A DNA stretch of 64,000 nucleotides from positions 620,001 through 684,000 of the forward strand of contig NZ_JALBGD010000001.1 of assembly GCF_023507705.1 (NCBI RefSeq), written 5' to 3'. The DNA is from Stappia sp. WLB 29. GTDB lineage: Bacteria; Pseudomonadota; Alphaproteobacteria; Rhizobiales; Stappiaceae. Made by a program: the position numbers and the translations under genes. The stretch's first letter is position 1. Each line of letters opens with the position of its first letter. Positions 1 to 7,825 of this stretch are shown piece by piece. The notes under the pieces are model-generated. The model ran no database searches. It was not told the origin of the DNA and saw only the letters and a program-made list of their open reading frames with translations.

Positions 1-30
1 CACACAGACATTCCGCCTCGGAAACCTAAA

Positions 31-64
31 AGGAAGAAGGGCGCGGGAATGTCTCCCGCGCCCT
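31..64 (-). terminator. Rho-independent terminator of acdS
   Basis: Reading the minus strand, an 11-bp perfect GC-rich stem (arms at 38-48 and 54-64) with a 5-base loop is followed by a T-rich run (TTCTTCCTTTT). It lies about 40 bases past the acdS stop codon and is the natural end of that transcript. Confidence 0.75.
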
Positions 65-103
65 ATCGTTCACAGCCATTCGCTCATCGGCCGTTCCGGC
101 CGC

Positions 104-1117
104 TCAGCCGTTACGGAAAGTGTAACCGTAGCCGTTCAGCGCCGGCGCGCCGCCCAGATGCGCATAGAGCACCTTCGAGCCTTCCGGGAAGTAGCCCTTC
201 TTGACCAGGTCGATCATGCCCTGCATCGACTTGCCCTCGTAGACCGGGTCGGTGATCATGCCTTCCAGGCGGGCGCACAGGCGGATCGCCTCCTTGGTCT
301 CGTCCGACGGCACGCCGTAGACCGGATAGGCGTAGTCTTCCACCAGCACCACGTCGTCCTTCTCGATCGGCCGGCCGAGCTCGACCAGGTCCGCCGTGCG
401 CGAGGCGATCTCAAGCACCTGGTCGCGGGTCTGCTCCGGCGTTGCCGAGGCGTCGATGCCGATGACGTTGCGCGCGCGCCCGTCCTTGGCAAAGCCCACC
501 AGCATGCCGGCATGGGTGGAGCCGGTCACCGTGCACACGACGATGTAGTCGAACTTGTAGCCGAGCGCCTCTTCCTGCGCCCGCACTTCCTCGGCGAAGC
601 CGACATAGCCGAGGCCGCCATACTTGTGCACCGAGGCGCCGGCGGGAATCGGATAGGGCTTGCCGCCGGAGGCCTCGACCTCGGCAATCGCCTCTTCCCA
701 GCTTCGGCGGATGCCGATGTCGAAGCCGTCGTCGACCAGGCGCACGTCGGCGCCCATGATGCGGCTCAGCATGATGTTGCCGACGCGGTCGTAGACCGCG
801 TCTTCGTGCGGCACCCAGCTTTCCTGCACCAGGCGGCACTTGAAGCCGATCTTCGCTGCGACGGCGGCGATCATGCGCGTGTGGTTGGACTGCACGCCGC
901 CGATGGAGACGAGCGTGTCGGCGCCGCTGGCGATGGCGTCCGGCACGATATATTCCAGCTTGCGCAGCTTGTTGCCGCCGAAGGCGAGACCGGAGTTGCA
1001 GTCCTCGCGCTTGGCATGGATCTCGACCTTGCCGCCCAGATGCCGGCTCAGCCGCTCCAGCTTCTCGATGGGAGTGGGACCGAAGGTCAGCGGATAACGT
1101 TCGAATTTCTCAAGCAT
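104..1117 (-). CDS. acdS: 1-aminocyclopropane-1-carboxylate (ACC) deaminase
   Basis: PLP enzyme that cleaves ACC, the plant ethylene precursor, to 2-oxobutyrate and ammonia in the cytoplasm. The 337 residues match the usual family length. The PLP lysine is K50 in [10 protein letters not shown], and the GGVQSNHTR phosphate/carboxylate loop follows near residue 73. Two residues that separate true ACC deaminases from the very similar D-cysteine desulfhydrases are present: Glu294 (DPVYEGKSM) and Leu321 ([13 protein letters not shown]). The gene is divergent from an Lrp-type regulator, the usual acdS/acdR arrangement, so induction by ACC through that regulator is likely. A terminator follows directly. 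The function call is strong; plant association of the host is an inference. Confidence 0.95.
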   Translation of the reverse strand: MLEKFERYPLTFGPTPIEKLERLSRHLGGKVEIHAKREDCNSGLAFGGNKLRKLEYIVPDAIASGADTLVSIGGVQSNHTRMIAAVAAKIGFKCRLVQESWVPHEDAVYDRVGNIMLSRIMGADVRLVDDGFDIGIRRSWEEAIAEVEASGGKPYPIPAGASVHKYGGLGYVGFAEEVRAQEEALGYKFDYIVVCTVTGSTHAGMLVGFAKDGRARNVIGIDASATPEQTRDQVLEIASRTADLVELGRPIEKDDVVLVEDYAYPVYGVPSDETKEAIRLCARLEGMITDPVYEGKSMQGMIDLVKKGYFPEGSKVLYAHLGGAPALNGYGYTFRNG

Positions 1118-1224
1118 GCCTGTCCTCGCCGATGGGGCCCTTGCGAGCCTTGTGGAACCGGCGAAAAAACTAGCAATCGACGAATGAAATGTGCTCTCTA
1201 ATTTTTGGCATGAAACTCCTGCTG

Positions 1225-1246
1225 CATATCATGCATACCCGATATG
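1225..1246. promoter_or_regulatory. Candidate AcdR operator (inverted repeat)
   Basis: CATATC (1225-1230) and GATATG (1241-1246) form a perfect inverted repeat with a 10-base spacer in the gap between acdS and the Lrp-type regulator. The surroundings are AT-rich compared with the flanking genes. Lrp/AsnC proteins bind degenerate palindromes of this size, so this is the best operator candidate for the pair. The match is by inspection only. Confidence 0.4.
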
Positions 1247-1262
1247 ATCTCAATAGCTTCCG

Positions 1263-1757
1263 ATGAAGGCTTCACAAATGAAAGAATCTTCCACGCCTGA
1301 TAGGCTCGACCGCACCGACCTGAAAATCCTCAAGCTGCTGCAGGAAGACGGCCGGCTGAGCAATGCGGAACTGGCGCAGCGGACCAACACTTCGCCGGCC
1401 ACCTGTCACCGGCGCACCCAGCGGCTTTTCGCGGAAGGTTATGTCAGCGGCGTGCGGGCCATGGTGGCGCCGGACAAGGTCGGGCGCGGCTCGCTGGTGA
1501 TGGTCGGCGTGGTGCTGGACCGCTCGACGCCGGAGAGCTTCAGCGAGTTCGAGGCGGCGGTGCGCAAGCTCGCCTTCGTCCTCGACTGCCATCTGGTCGC
1601 CGGCGACTTCGACTACATGCTGAAGATCCGCGTGCGCGACATGGCCGACTTCAACCGCCTGCACGGCGACAAGCTGATCGCCCTGCCCGGCACCCGCCAG
1701 ACCCGCACCTTCTTCGTCATCCGGGAAGTGATCGACAACGCCCTGCTGGAGTTTTGA
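1263..1757 (+). CDS. acdR: Lrp/AsnC-family regulator, probable activator of acdS
   Basis: DNA-binding regulator of 164 residues. The N-terminal winged helix-turn-helix covers about residues 16-60 (DLKILKLLQEDGRLSNAELA, then SPATCHRR), and the RAM/AsnC ligand-binding domain about 75-155. It faces away from acdS across a 145-base gap with an inverted repeat. This is the acdR position in rhizobia and Pseudomonas, where the Lrp-like protein turns on acdS when ACC is present. A second ATG at 1278 has the better-placed AAGG Shine-Dalgarno, so the protein may be five residues shorter. The family is certain; the specific AcdR role rests on position. Confidence 0.85.
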   Translation: MKASQMKESSTPDRLDRTDLKILKLLQEDGRLSNAELAQRTNTSPATCHRRTQRLFAEGYVSGVRAMVAPDKVGRGSLVMVGVVLDRSTPESFSEFEAAVRKLAFVLDCHLVAGDFDYMLKIRVRDMADFNRLHGDKLIALPGTRQTRTFFVIREVIDNALLEF

Positions 1758-1846
1758 CGCGCAAGGCGAACCGCAGGCCTTCGACGGGCCTCACGGCACG
1801 CGTTGGCGCGGGGCAATCCGACGCCGGCTTTCGAGTATCTGGAAAA

Positions 1847-1923
1847 TGGCGACCCCGGCAGGATTCGAACCTGCGACCATCGGCTTAGAAGGCCGGTGCT
1901 CTATCCGACTGAGCTACGGGGCC
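1847..1923 (-). tRNA. tRNA-Arg (anticodon TCT)
   Basis: Cloverleaf on the minus strand: acceptor GGCCCCG pairs with CGGGGTC (one G-T), the D arm is GCTC...GAGC, the anticodon loop is CTTCTAA, and the T arm is GCAGG-TTCGAAT-CCTGC. The discriminator base and CCA are encoded (77 nt in all). It reads AGA codons. It sits about 30 bases downstream of the NDUFS4-like gene and may share its transcript. Confidence 0.97.
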
Positions 1924-1954
1924 GTTCCGGCGCGCGCGGCGCGAGGATCGCAGG

Positions 1955-2260
1955 TCAATGCGTCCAGGGCATGAAGCGATCGTAGCGGAAATTGTCCGAA
2001 TAGGCGATCTTCGGCACGCGCCGCTCGCGCGGCTGCTCCACCCGATAGGCGATGCCGTTCTTGCGGGCGTAGGCTTCCGCCTCTTCCTGCGTCTCGAAGC
2101 GCAGGCGCAGCTGCTGCTTCATGTCGGCGGAGGACGTGTAGCCCATCAGCGGCTCGATCGTGCGCGCCTGCTCCGGCTCGAATTCCAGCACCCAGTCATG
2201 GGTCTTGCCGCGCCCCGACTGCGTTGCCGTCTTCGCCGGGGAATAGATGCGTGCGACCAT
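1955..2260 (-). CDS. NADH dehydrogenase (complex I) accessory subunit, NDUFS4-like
   Basis: Small soluble protein of the ETC complex I conserved-region family, the bacterial counterpart of mitochondrial NDUFS4 (18 kDa subunit), found in Alphaproteobacteria. The 101-residue form beginning MVARIYSPAK is chosen because that ATG has an upstream AAGAGGGG and the family starts there; the reading frame stays open about 45 codons further but that extension looks non-coding. Hallmarks are MGYTSSAD at about 40, FETQEEAEAYARKNG near 55, and the C-terminal YSDNFRYDRFMPWTH. It is expected to bind the peripheral arm of NADH:quinone oxidoreductase. The main nuo operon is not in this window. Confidence 0.9.
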   Translation of the reverse strand: MVARIYSPAKTATQSGRGKTHDWVLEFEPEQARTIEPLMGYTSSADMKQQLRLRFETQEEAEAYARKNGIAYRVEQPRERRVPKIAYSDNFRYDRFMPWTH

Positions 2261-2366
2261 CGTGCAGTGCCCCTCTTGCGGTTGCCTTGCGTCCTGTTGC
2301 GATTGTCGGATCGACGCCTCTGCAGCCTGGCCGCCGCACGTCCGCTCCGTTTCTCGCGTTCCGTGG

Positions 2367-2395
2367 TTATTCATTGGTTCGGCGCGCGAAGTCAA
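2367..2395 (-). promoter_or_regulatory. Candidate sigma-70 promoter for the NDUFS4-like gene
   Basis: On the minus strand TTGACT (2395-2390) and GAATAA (2372-2367) are separated by 17 bases. The predicted start lies about 100 bases before the chosen ATG. Confidence 0.4.
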
Positions 2396-2476
2396 CTCGG
2401 CAAAATGCCTGCCCGCCTGCCTTTTCCCGCCGTCATCGCCGCCGGGCGGTGCGGCACGGGCATCCGTGCTTCAGCC

Positions 2477-2505
2477 TTGACGCCCCACCGCAAGCCCGAT
2501 ACACC
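2477..2505 (+). promoter_or_regulatory. Candidate promoter of tRNA-Pro
   Basis: TTGACG (2477-2482) and TACACC (2500-2505) with a 17-base spacer, ending 17 bases before the tRNA. The -10 is a weak match. Confidence 0.45.
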
Positions 2506-2522
2506 GCAGAAATTCTCCAAGT

Positions 2523-2599
2523 CGGGGTATAGCGCAGCCTGGTAGCGCATCTGCTTTGGGAGCAGAGGGTCGCAGGTTCGAATCCTGCTGCCCCGACCA
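2523..2599 (+). tRNA. tRNA-Pro (anticodon TGG)
   Basis: 77-nt cloverleaf: acceptor CGGGGTA against TGCCCCG, anticodon arm TCTGC-TTTGGGA-GCAGA, T arm GCAGG-TTCGAAT-CCTGC, and encoded ACCA end. It reads CCA and probably all four CCN codons. Confidence 0.97.
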
Positions 2600-2733
2600 T
2601 TCTCTCCTTTTCGAGATTCGGATTTCGGCAACCGATCAGCCGCTTACGGGCCTTTCTTCAAGTCCTGTGCGAACCGAAGAATCAAGGCGTAACCCCACCC
2701 GGAAGGACGCGGCCGCATCAGCGCGGCGACTTG

Positions 2734-3702
2734 TCAGGCGCGGCGGCTCTGGCGCTTCATGCCGTACATGCCGGCCTCGGCATTGCGCAGCACGCTTTCG
2801 AACGACATGTCCGTCTCCTGCACGGTGAACACGCCGATCGAAGCGGATGTCGCCAGCAGGCAGCTGTGATCCTCCTCCGGCGGGTTCCAGTGCATCGGCT
2901 GTCGGATGCGGTCGGCAATTTCGCTCATCCTGTCGGCGATGTCTGCCGCCTGCGCATCGGCGAAGCCGATCATGAACTCGTCGCCGCCCATCCGCCCGAC
3001 GATGTCGCCGCTCCGCACCGCGCGCTTCAGGATACGGGCGATGGCGCGGATGACCATGTCGCCGGCCAGGTGGCCGAAGCGGTCGTTGACCTGCTTGAAA
3101 TTGTCGAGATCGAGATAGGCGAAGGTGACGCAGGACAGACCGACACCGATCTCCGCGATCATCCGCCCCGCCTGCAGGCGGAATTCCACCGGGTTGAGCA
3201 GCCCGGTCATGCGGTCCGTGACGGAGAGCTGGCGCAGGCGCTGCGCCTCCTCGTGCAGCCGGCGTTGCTGTTGCAGGCTGTCGGCCAGCCGCTCGCGATG
3301 GTCCGCCACCTCCTGCGACACGGCCAGGAACCGCGCCGCCAGCGACTTGGCCTGGTCGTATTGCAGCATCGCCAGCGCTTCTCCCTTGGCGCCGGGCACG
3401 CCGAGCCGCCAGCCGGAAAACGTCAGATTGGTGCCGTCCGCCCCCTGCAGGCCGATAAAGGCCGGCGTGGTCGAGCGGAACGCGCGTCCCACCCGCTCCA
3501 TCACCTCGTCGCGGGGAAGGTCTGTGAGGGCGCAGATGCCGTCCGCCTCCAGCCGTTCGAACTGGCGCAGCGCCTGCCGGTTGGCCAGCCGCACCCGGCC
3601 GCTTTCGTCGAGCACCAGCGTTGCGCGCGGCATGTTGTCCAGCGCGACGCGAATGCCCTCCATCAGCAGGGCGGTGTCAGGCAAAGAATTCATGACCGTC
3701 AT
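2734..3702 (-). CDS. Diguanylate cyclase (PAS-like domain + GGDEF)
   Basis: Makes cyclic di-GMP from two GTP. With the ATG at 3702 it has 322 residues: a PAS-like N-terminal sensor (about 15-115), a helical linker likely to form a coiled coil (about 125-165), and a GGDEF domain (about 165-310). The active-site motif is intact (GGDEF at 239-243), and RSGD at 230-233, five residues before it, fits the RxxD inhibitory site, so product inhibition is likely. No transmembrane segment is seen. Its start overlaps the end of the upstream metOD1 gene by 26 bases, so the two are co-translated and probably work together. ATG 3693 is an alternative start. Confidence 0.88.
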   Translation of the reverse strand: MTVMNSLPDTALLMEGIRVALDNMPRATLVLDESGRVRLANRQALRQFERLEADGICALTDLPRDEVMERVGRAFRSTTPAFIGLQGADGTNLTFSGWRLGVPGAKGEALAMLQYDQAKSLAARFLAVSQEVADHRERLADSLQQQRRLHEEAQRLRQLSVTDRMTGLLNPVEFRLQAGRMIAEIGVGLSCVTFAYLDLDNFKQVNDRFGHLAGDMVIRAIARILKRAVRSGDIVGRMGGDEFMIGFADAQAADIADRMSEIADRIRQPMHWNPPEEDHSCLLATSASIGVFTVQETDMSFESVLRNAEAGMYGMKRQSRRA

Positions 3703-4204
3703 CGCCGCCGCCCTCCCCTGGCCCCAAGGCCACCCGCACCCGGCAACTCCCGTGGCCGGTGGCGATCGCCTCCTCGACGCGAACCCGCGCATAGCCCTTG
3801 GCCTGCGACACGATCCGTCCGAACACCGTCGCGGTCATCATGCAGAGCGACGGCCTGCCGACCACCTTCTCGGCGAAGGGGCAATCGCCGTTCACCAGCA
3901 CGATCTCGTCGTCGCTGAGGCTGAAAATCTCGAAACTGGCGCCGATCCGCGTCTTCAGGTCGACAAGGACCGCCGCGACCGCCTCCAGTTCGCTCGCCTG
4001 ATTGCCGAGCGCGGCCCGGTATTGCCGGGCCAGATCGTCGCCGATCCGCGTTCCCACCACGCTAACGAAGGCGGAGGCATCCTCGCGGCCGATCACCTCC
4101 TCCATGGTGCCGGCCAGCGCCCCGATGACATTGCGGAAAAAGCCGGCCTGATCCAGGTCGACTTCGCAGTTCCCGACAGTGGCCGACACACAGCTCCCAG
4201 CCAT
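3677..4204 (-). CDS. metOD1-type (methanogen output domain 1) sensory protein
   Basis: 175-residue soluble protein beginning MAGSCVSATVG, preceded by AGGGGA. I recognise the alphaproteobacterial 'methanogen output domain 1' family by FFRNVIGALAGTMEEVIG near the N terminus, GDCPFAEKVVGRPSLCMMTA in the middle, and a final Cys (GHGSCRVRV). The conserved cysteines suggest metal or small-ligand binding, but the ligand is not established for this family. It overlaps the diguanylate cyclase start, pointing to a two-protein input/output unit for c-di-GMP signalling. The frame is open about 97 codons upstream of this ATG, but that stretch has no conserved look. Confidence 0.65.
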   Translation of the reverse strand: MAGSCVSATVGNCEVDLDQAGFFRNVIGALAGTMEEVIGREDASAFVSVVGTRIGDDLARQYRAALGNQASELEAVAAVLVDLKTRIGASFEIFSLSDDEIVLVNGDCPFAEKVVGRPSLCMMTATVFGRIVSQAKGYARVRVEEAIATGHGSCRVRVALGPGEGGGDDGHEFFA

Positions 4205-4427
4205 TCCCCTGCCCTCGACGCCGCGCCCGTTGCGCACTGGCACGAGCGCCCGCGCAGCGGGGTCATGCCGGAACGAATCATATTTCGATTCGCTCAAGGT
4301 GATTCGCACCATAAGCGCAAAAATGGCGAAAGCTCCCCCCAAGGCCGACCCGGATTGGCGGAAATCACGCTGCAATAACGGGCAGATGACGCAAGCGTGC
4401 CGGCCTTGACAGGCCGATCGCGGCCCC

Positions 4428-4982
4428 TCAGGGCGCTGCGGCGCGGATCGTCGGGCTGTCGACGCGGTCGCCCGGCGCGATGCCGAGCGCAGCACTGGTT
4501 CCGGCCGGCACTTCCAGCACGAAGCGCACCACCGCGTTGGACGGCACCAGCGCCTCGGACAGCGGCTCGGTATTTTCGGCGATGCTGGCGATGCGCCCGT
4601 CGCGGGCGATGAAGAGCATGTCGAGCGGGATCAGCGTGTTCTTCATCCAGAACACCACCTCCCGGTCGGCGTGATAGTCGAACAGCATGCCGGCGTCAGC
4701 GGCCAGGCTCTCGTAAAACATCAGACCCCGCGCCCGCGATTCCGCCGTATCGGCGATCTCCACCGTGAAATCGTGGACCTTGCCCGCGGCGGTGGTGATG
4801 CTCAGCGCCTCGCTCCTGAGCCCCGTCTGCGGCGCGCCGCGCTCCTGCGCCGCCGCCGGAAAGACCAGCAGCAGGATAGCCGCCAGCGACAGGCACAGCA
4901 CGGAAAAGACCGCAAGCGCGTAGAGGGGGCCGGAACGGGAGGGAGACCGGGAAGGACCTGGGGAGAGCATCATGCTGGGCAT
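4428..4982 (-). CDS. DUF192-domain protein, membrane-anchored or exported
   Basis: 184 residues. A hydrophobic segment at about 20-45 (ALAVFSVLCLSLAAILLLVF) ends in AAAQ, so it is a signal peptide or N-terminal anchor. The DUF192 domain follows (about 62-180), recognised by RARGLMFYESL, GMLFDY, VFWMKNTLIPLDMLFI and GIAPGDRV. The molecular function of DUF192 is unknown; in Alphaproteobacteria the gene is a common single-copy neighbour of cold-shock genes, as here. Alternative starts at 4973 and 4970 would only shorten the N terminus. Confidence 0.85.
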   Translation of the reverse strand: MPSMMLSPGPSRSPSRSGPLYALAVFSVLCLSLAAILLLVFPAAAQERGAPQTGLRSEALSITTAAGKVHDFTVEIADTAESRARGLMFYESLAADAGMLFDYHADREVVFWMKNTLIPLDMLFIARDGRIASIAENTEPLSEALVPSNAVVRFVLEVPAGTSAALGIAPGDRVDSPTIRAAAP

Positions 4983-5182
4983 CGGTCGGTCCTGCGCGAG
5001 CGACGGGTCGGAAAGACGGTGTCAGGCTAGGTCGTAGACGTCACGTTTCTGGTCGGTACAGTCACGTCGGGGCGACTTCGCCTCCGCGGGCCAGCCGGGG
5101 AGCGGGCTCCCGCCGAAGCAACACATCCTGCCGGCAAACGTGTCGGGGCGATGTCCGCAAGGCCCGTTCGGTGGAATATCCG

Positions 5183-5767
5183 TTAGTGGGAGGACGGAAT
5201 GTGGACGCCGTCGCCGTCGGGCCGGATCTCGGCCGCCATCCGCCCTTTCGGGCCCTGGCCGAAGCGCACCATCACGGTCTGGCCGGGGCGCAGTTCGGTG
5301 ATGCCGAAGCGGCGCAGCGTTTCCATGTGCACGAAGATGTCTTCCGTGCCCTCGCCCTGGGTCAGGAAGCCGAATCCCTTGACCCGGTTGAACCACTTCA
5401 CGACCGCCGGCTCGTAGCCGCCTTCCGGCGTCACCTGCACATGGGTGCGCGAGGGCGGCAGCTGGGACGGGTGAACGGCGGTGGATTCGTCCATCGACAG
5501 CACGCGGAAGGCCTGCAGCCCCCTTGCGCCCGGCGTCACCTCGCAGACGATGCGCGCGCCCTCGTAGGCGGTGCGGAAACCGTCGCGCCTCAGGCAGGTC
5601 ACATGCAGGAGAATGTCGGGCTGCCCGTCGTCGGGCACGATGAACCCGTAGCCCTTGGCCACGTCGAACCATTTGATCGAGCCCGCGACGACCGTCAGGT
5701 CGACCCCGGAATCCTCCGATCCCGCGTCGCGCGAGGCCACAACCGGCTTTGCCCCCAAGTCCTTCAT
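5183..5767 (-). CDS. Two-domain cold-shock protein (CspA-like, tandem CSD)
   Basis: Nucleic-acid binding protein of 194 residues with two cold-shock domains. The first (about 28-95) carries [19 protein letters not shown] and ILLHVTCL; the second (about 122-190) carries [19 protein letters not shown] and DIFVHMETL. Both RNP1-like (KGYGFI, KGFGFL) and RNP2-like (ILLHV, IFVHM) motifs are present, so both should bind single-stranded nucleic acid. Tandem-CSD proteins of about 190 residues are typical of Hyphomicrobiales, whereas CspA of E. coli has one domain of 70. The ATG at 5767 is preceded by GAGGCGGG. A long upstream region could be a regulated leader. Confidence 0.9.
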   Translation of the reverse strand: MKDLGAKPVVASRDAGSEDSGVDLTVVAGSIKWFDVAKGYGFIVPDDGQPDILLHVTCLRRDGFRTAYEGARIVCEVTPGARGLQAFRVLSMDESTAVHPSQLPPSRTHVQVTPEGGYEPAVVKWFNRVKGFGFLTQGEGTEDIFVHMETLRRFGITELRPGQTVMVRFGQGPKGRMAAEIRPDGDGVHIPSSH

Positions 5768-6136
5768 AGTCCCGCCTCTGATACGCCGTAAGCTGGATCC
5801 GTGAGTGCACAACCGGAAAACCACCGATTCCGCAGGGCCAAGGATAGCATCCCGCGTCCCCGGAACCAGTGCATTTTGCGAAAAAGTGCCATGGTTACCC
5901 TTGAGCAACAGTTTCCCCGGCTGACCGCGATTCGCAAGCCCCGGACGAAAGGCCCTTGCAAAAGGCGTTTGCGAAAGATTGCAGACTTCCGTTGAAGTCG
6001 CCGCGCCAGGCCATATTCTCTTGCGCGGAACCCGGCGCCGCGCGCGTCGTTTCTTTCTTTTCGCGGGCTCGTCCCGGCCGCTGCACTGCGCTGGAGCCGG
6101 CCGCCGCGAAGCACCGCACAGCACGAAGAGGTATTC
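5768..6136. other. Divergent intergenic region, csp / gloA
   Basis: 369 bases between two divergent genes, so it must hold both promoters. Lower GC than the genes, with several A/T runs. The cold-shock side is long enough for the structured 5' leader typical of csp genes. No clear -35/-10 pair, operator or RNA family was found. Confidence 0.5.
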
Positions 6137-6577
6137 ATGCGCTACCTGCACACCATGGTCCGCATCCGCGACATCGACGAGTCGCTCGATTTCTACTGCA
6201 ACAAGATGGGCATGCAGGAGGTGCGCCGCATCGAGAGCGAGGCCGGCCGCTTCACGCTGATCTTCCTCGCCGCGTCCGAGGACGTGGAAGCCGTGCGCAA
6301 TGGCCAGGCGCCGGCGCTGGAGCTCACCTACAACTGGGATCCGGAAGACTATCAGGGCGGCCGCAATTTCGGCCATCTCGCCTATGAGGTCGACGACATC
6401 TACGAGACCTGCGCCAGGCTGCAGGCCGCCGGCGTCACCATCAACCGTCCGCCGCGCGACGGCCGCATGGCCTTCGTCCGCTCGCCGGACAACATCTCCA
6501 TCGAGCTGCTGCAAAAGGGCGGCGCGCAGGAGCCGCAGGAGCCCTGGGCCTCCATGGGCAACACCGGCAGCTGGTAA
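6137..6577 (+). CDS. gloA: Lactoylglutathione lyase (glyoxalase I)
   Basis: Converts the hemithioacetal of methylglyoxal and glutathione to S-lactoylglutathione. VOC fold, 146 residues. Four metal ligands are visible at family positions: H5 (MRYLHTMV), E62 (ALELTYNW), H80 (NFGHLAYEV) and E123 (NISIELLQ). The sequence lacks the eukaryote-type insertion, which fits the Ni/Co-dependent bacterial class. It is monocistronic, divergent from the cold-shock gene, and is the last native gene before the lower-GC insert. The stop falls about 100 bases before a tRNA-like fragment. Confidence 0.95.
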   Translation: MRYLHTMVRIRDIDESLDFYCNKMGMQEVRRIESEAGRFTLIFLAASEDVEAVRNGQAPALELTYNWDPEDYQGGRNFGHLAYEVDDIYETCARLQAAGVTINRPPRDGRMAFVRSPDNISIELLQKGGAQEPQEPWASMGNTGSW

Positions 6578-6678
6578 CGTCCGGCCTTGCGGAGGGGCGC
6601 AACGCGCCTCTCCCCGGGGTACAAGAGTAACCGCAAAGACGGCAGAGCCTGATGTGTCAGACTCATGGCGTGCAGACC

Positions 6679-6706
6679 GCAGGTTCAAGTCCTGCTCCCG
6701 AAACCA
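6679..6706 (+). other. tRNA 3'-end-like fragment, possible attachment-site scar
   Basis: A perfect T arm (GCAGG-TTCAAGT-CCTGC), seven acceptor-like bases (TCCCGAA), a discriminator A and CCA, with no matching 5' acceptor or D arm upstream. It resembles the 3' end of alphaproteobacterial initiator tRNA-Met with a few changes. It marks the left edge of the lower-GC block with the restriction-modification genes, so it may be the remains of integration at a tRNA 3' end. No second copy was found near 8.8 kb. Confidence 0.45.
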
Positions 6707-6714
6707 AATATATC

Positions 6715-6747
6715 AGCCCTTAGCACTAACTCGCTAAAGGGCTTTTT
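6715..6747 (+). terminator. Rho-independent terminator
   Basis: Arms 6715-6724 and 6733-6743 pair around an 8-base loop (AGCCCTTAGC / GCTAAAGGGCT, one bulged base), followed by TTTTT. It follows the tRNA-like fragment directly, as a true tRNA terminator would. Confidence 0.75.
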
Positions 6748-6955
6748 GCTGTATAGACAAAAAATGGACACTCGCAGCCAACTCTCGTTCACAAGGCAGG
6801 GCTTGCAAGTTAGCTCTCCACAATCCTCGCCAAGCTGGGTACTGTTGGCGAAGCATGACGGAGCACGACATTTAGAGGGCACAAGCGGCGCGATCTCCGG
6901 CTCCGTCGGCGCGTAAGGGCGCAAGCCTTTGGCTAAAGAGGACGGGCGGGGCCAA

Positions 6956-7825
6956 ATGAAAAAACAAAAAATTATCAAGCCGGAAAAACTGGCCTTTTGC
7001 GATTCGATGATCTTTGAAGGGGACGCGCTGACGGTGCTGCGGCGGCTCCCAGACCGCTCGGTGCAGTCGGTAATTACCTCGCCACCCTATTGGGGCCTGC
7101 GTGATTACAGCATCCCTGATCAACTCGGCCTGGAAGGTACGTTGCCGCAATACGTCAACGCCTTGCGCTCGATCTTCTCCGAAGTGCGGCGCGTCCTCAA
7201 GGATGACGGCATATTCTGGTTTAACATTGGCGACGGCTACACAAGCGGCAACCGTGGCTGGCGCGCGCCCGACAAGAAAAATCCGGCACGGGCAATGTCC
7301 GTGCGCCCGGATACCCCCGACGGCCTCAAGCCAAAAGACCTGATCGGCATACCTTGGCGGCTGGCGTTCGCGCTGCAGGACGATGGTTGGTTTTTGCGGG
7401 CGGATATTATTTGGAACAAGCCGAACGCGATGCCCGAAAGCGTGAAAGATCGTCCTACACGCTCCCACGAATACTTGTTTATGTTCACCAAAGATGAACG
7501 GTACTACTATGACCGTGCGGCGATCATGGAACTGAATAGTACGGGCAAGCGCAACCGGCGCACGGTCTGGAATATTCACACTCAAGGCTTTCAAGGGGCG
7601 CACTTCGCAACCTTCCCGCCCGCTCTGGTCGAGCCGTGCGTACTGGCCGCGACTAAGCCCGGCGATTTCATCCTAGATCCCTTCTTCGGCTCCGGCACAG
7701 CGGGGCTTGTTGCCCAGCAATTGGGCCGGAAGTATGTGGGGATCGAACTTAATCCCGACTATGTGGCGCTTGCTGCCGAACGGCTGGAAGCCGACGAAAA
7801 ATCCATCGTTCGCGTGGCGGCCTGA
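6956..7825 (+). CDS. Type II DNA methyltransferase, N4-cytosine type, XcyI/Cfr9I-like
   Basis: 289 residues from the ATG at 6956; a TTG 27 bases earlier is less likely. Catalytic motif IV SPPY (42-45, TSPPYWGLRDY) comes before the AdoMet motif I DPFFGSG (241-247), the beta-class order. SPPY is typical of N4-cytosine enzymes, and SPPYWGLRDY is common in this group. The stop codon overlaps the start of an XcyI-type endonuclease (TGATG), so together they form a restriction-modification unit. It protects host DNA at the shared site, predicted CCCGGG. Codon use is visibly more AT-rich than in neighbours, indicating transfer. Confidence 0.9.
   Translation: MKKQKIIKPEKLAFCDSMIFEGDALTVLRRLPDRSVQSVITSPPYWGLRDYSIPDQLGLEGTLPQYVNALRSIFSEVRRVLKDDGIFWFNIGDGYTSGNRGWRAPDKKNPARAMSVRPDTPDGLKPKDLIGIPWRLAFALQDDGWFLRADIIWNKPNAMPESVKDRPTRSHEYLFMFTKDERYYYDRAAIMELNSTGKRNRRTVWNIHTQGFQGAHFATFPPALVEPCVLAATKPGDFILDPFFGSGTAGLVAQQLGRKYVGIELNPDYVALAAERLEADEKSIVRVAA

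Noticed and set aside
5768-6136. Possible riboswitch or cold-box leader before the cold-shock gene
   Set aside because: No recognisable conserved core or cold-box word could be identified by eye.
6600-6706. Complete tRNA gene ending at 6706
   Set aside because: No 5' acceptor strand or D arm pairs with the 3' half, and the anticodon-stem region does not fold.
6764-6916. 50-codon ORF before the methyltransferase gene, in the place of a controller protein
   Set aside because: No helix-turn-helix, no ribosome site and no conserved look.
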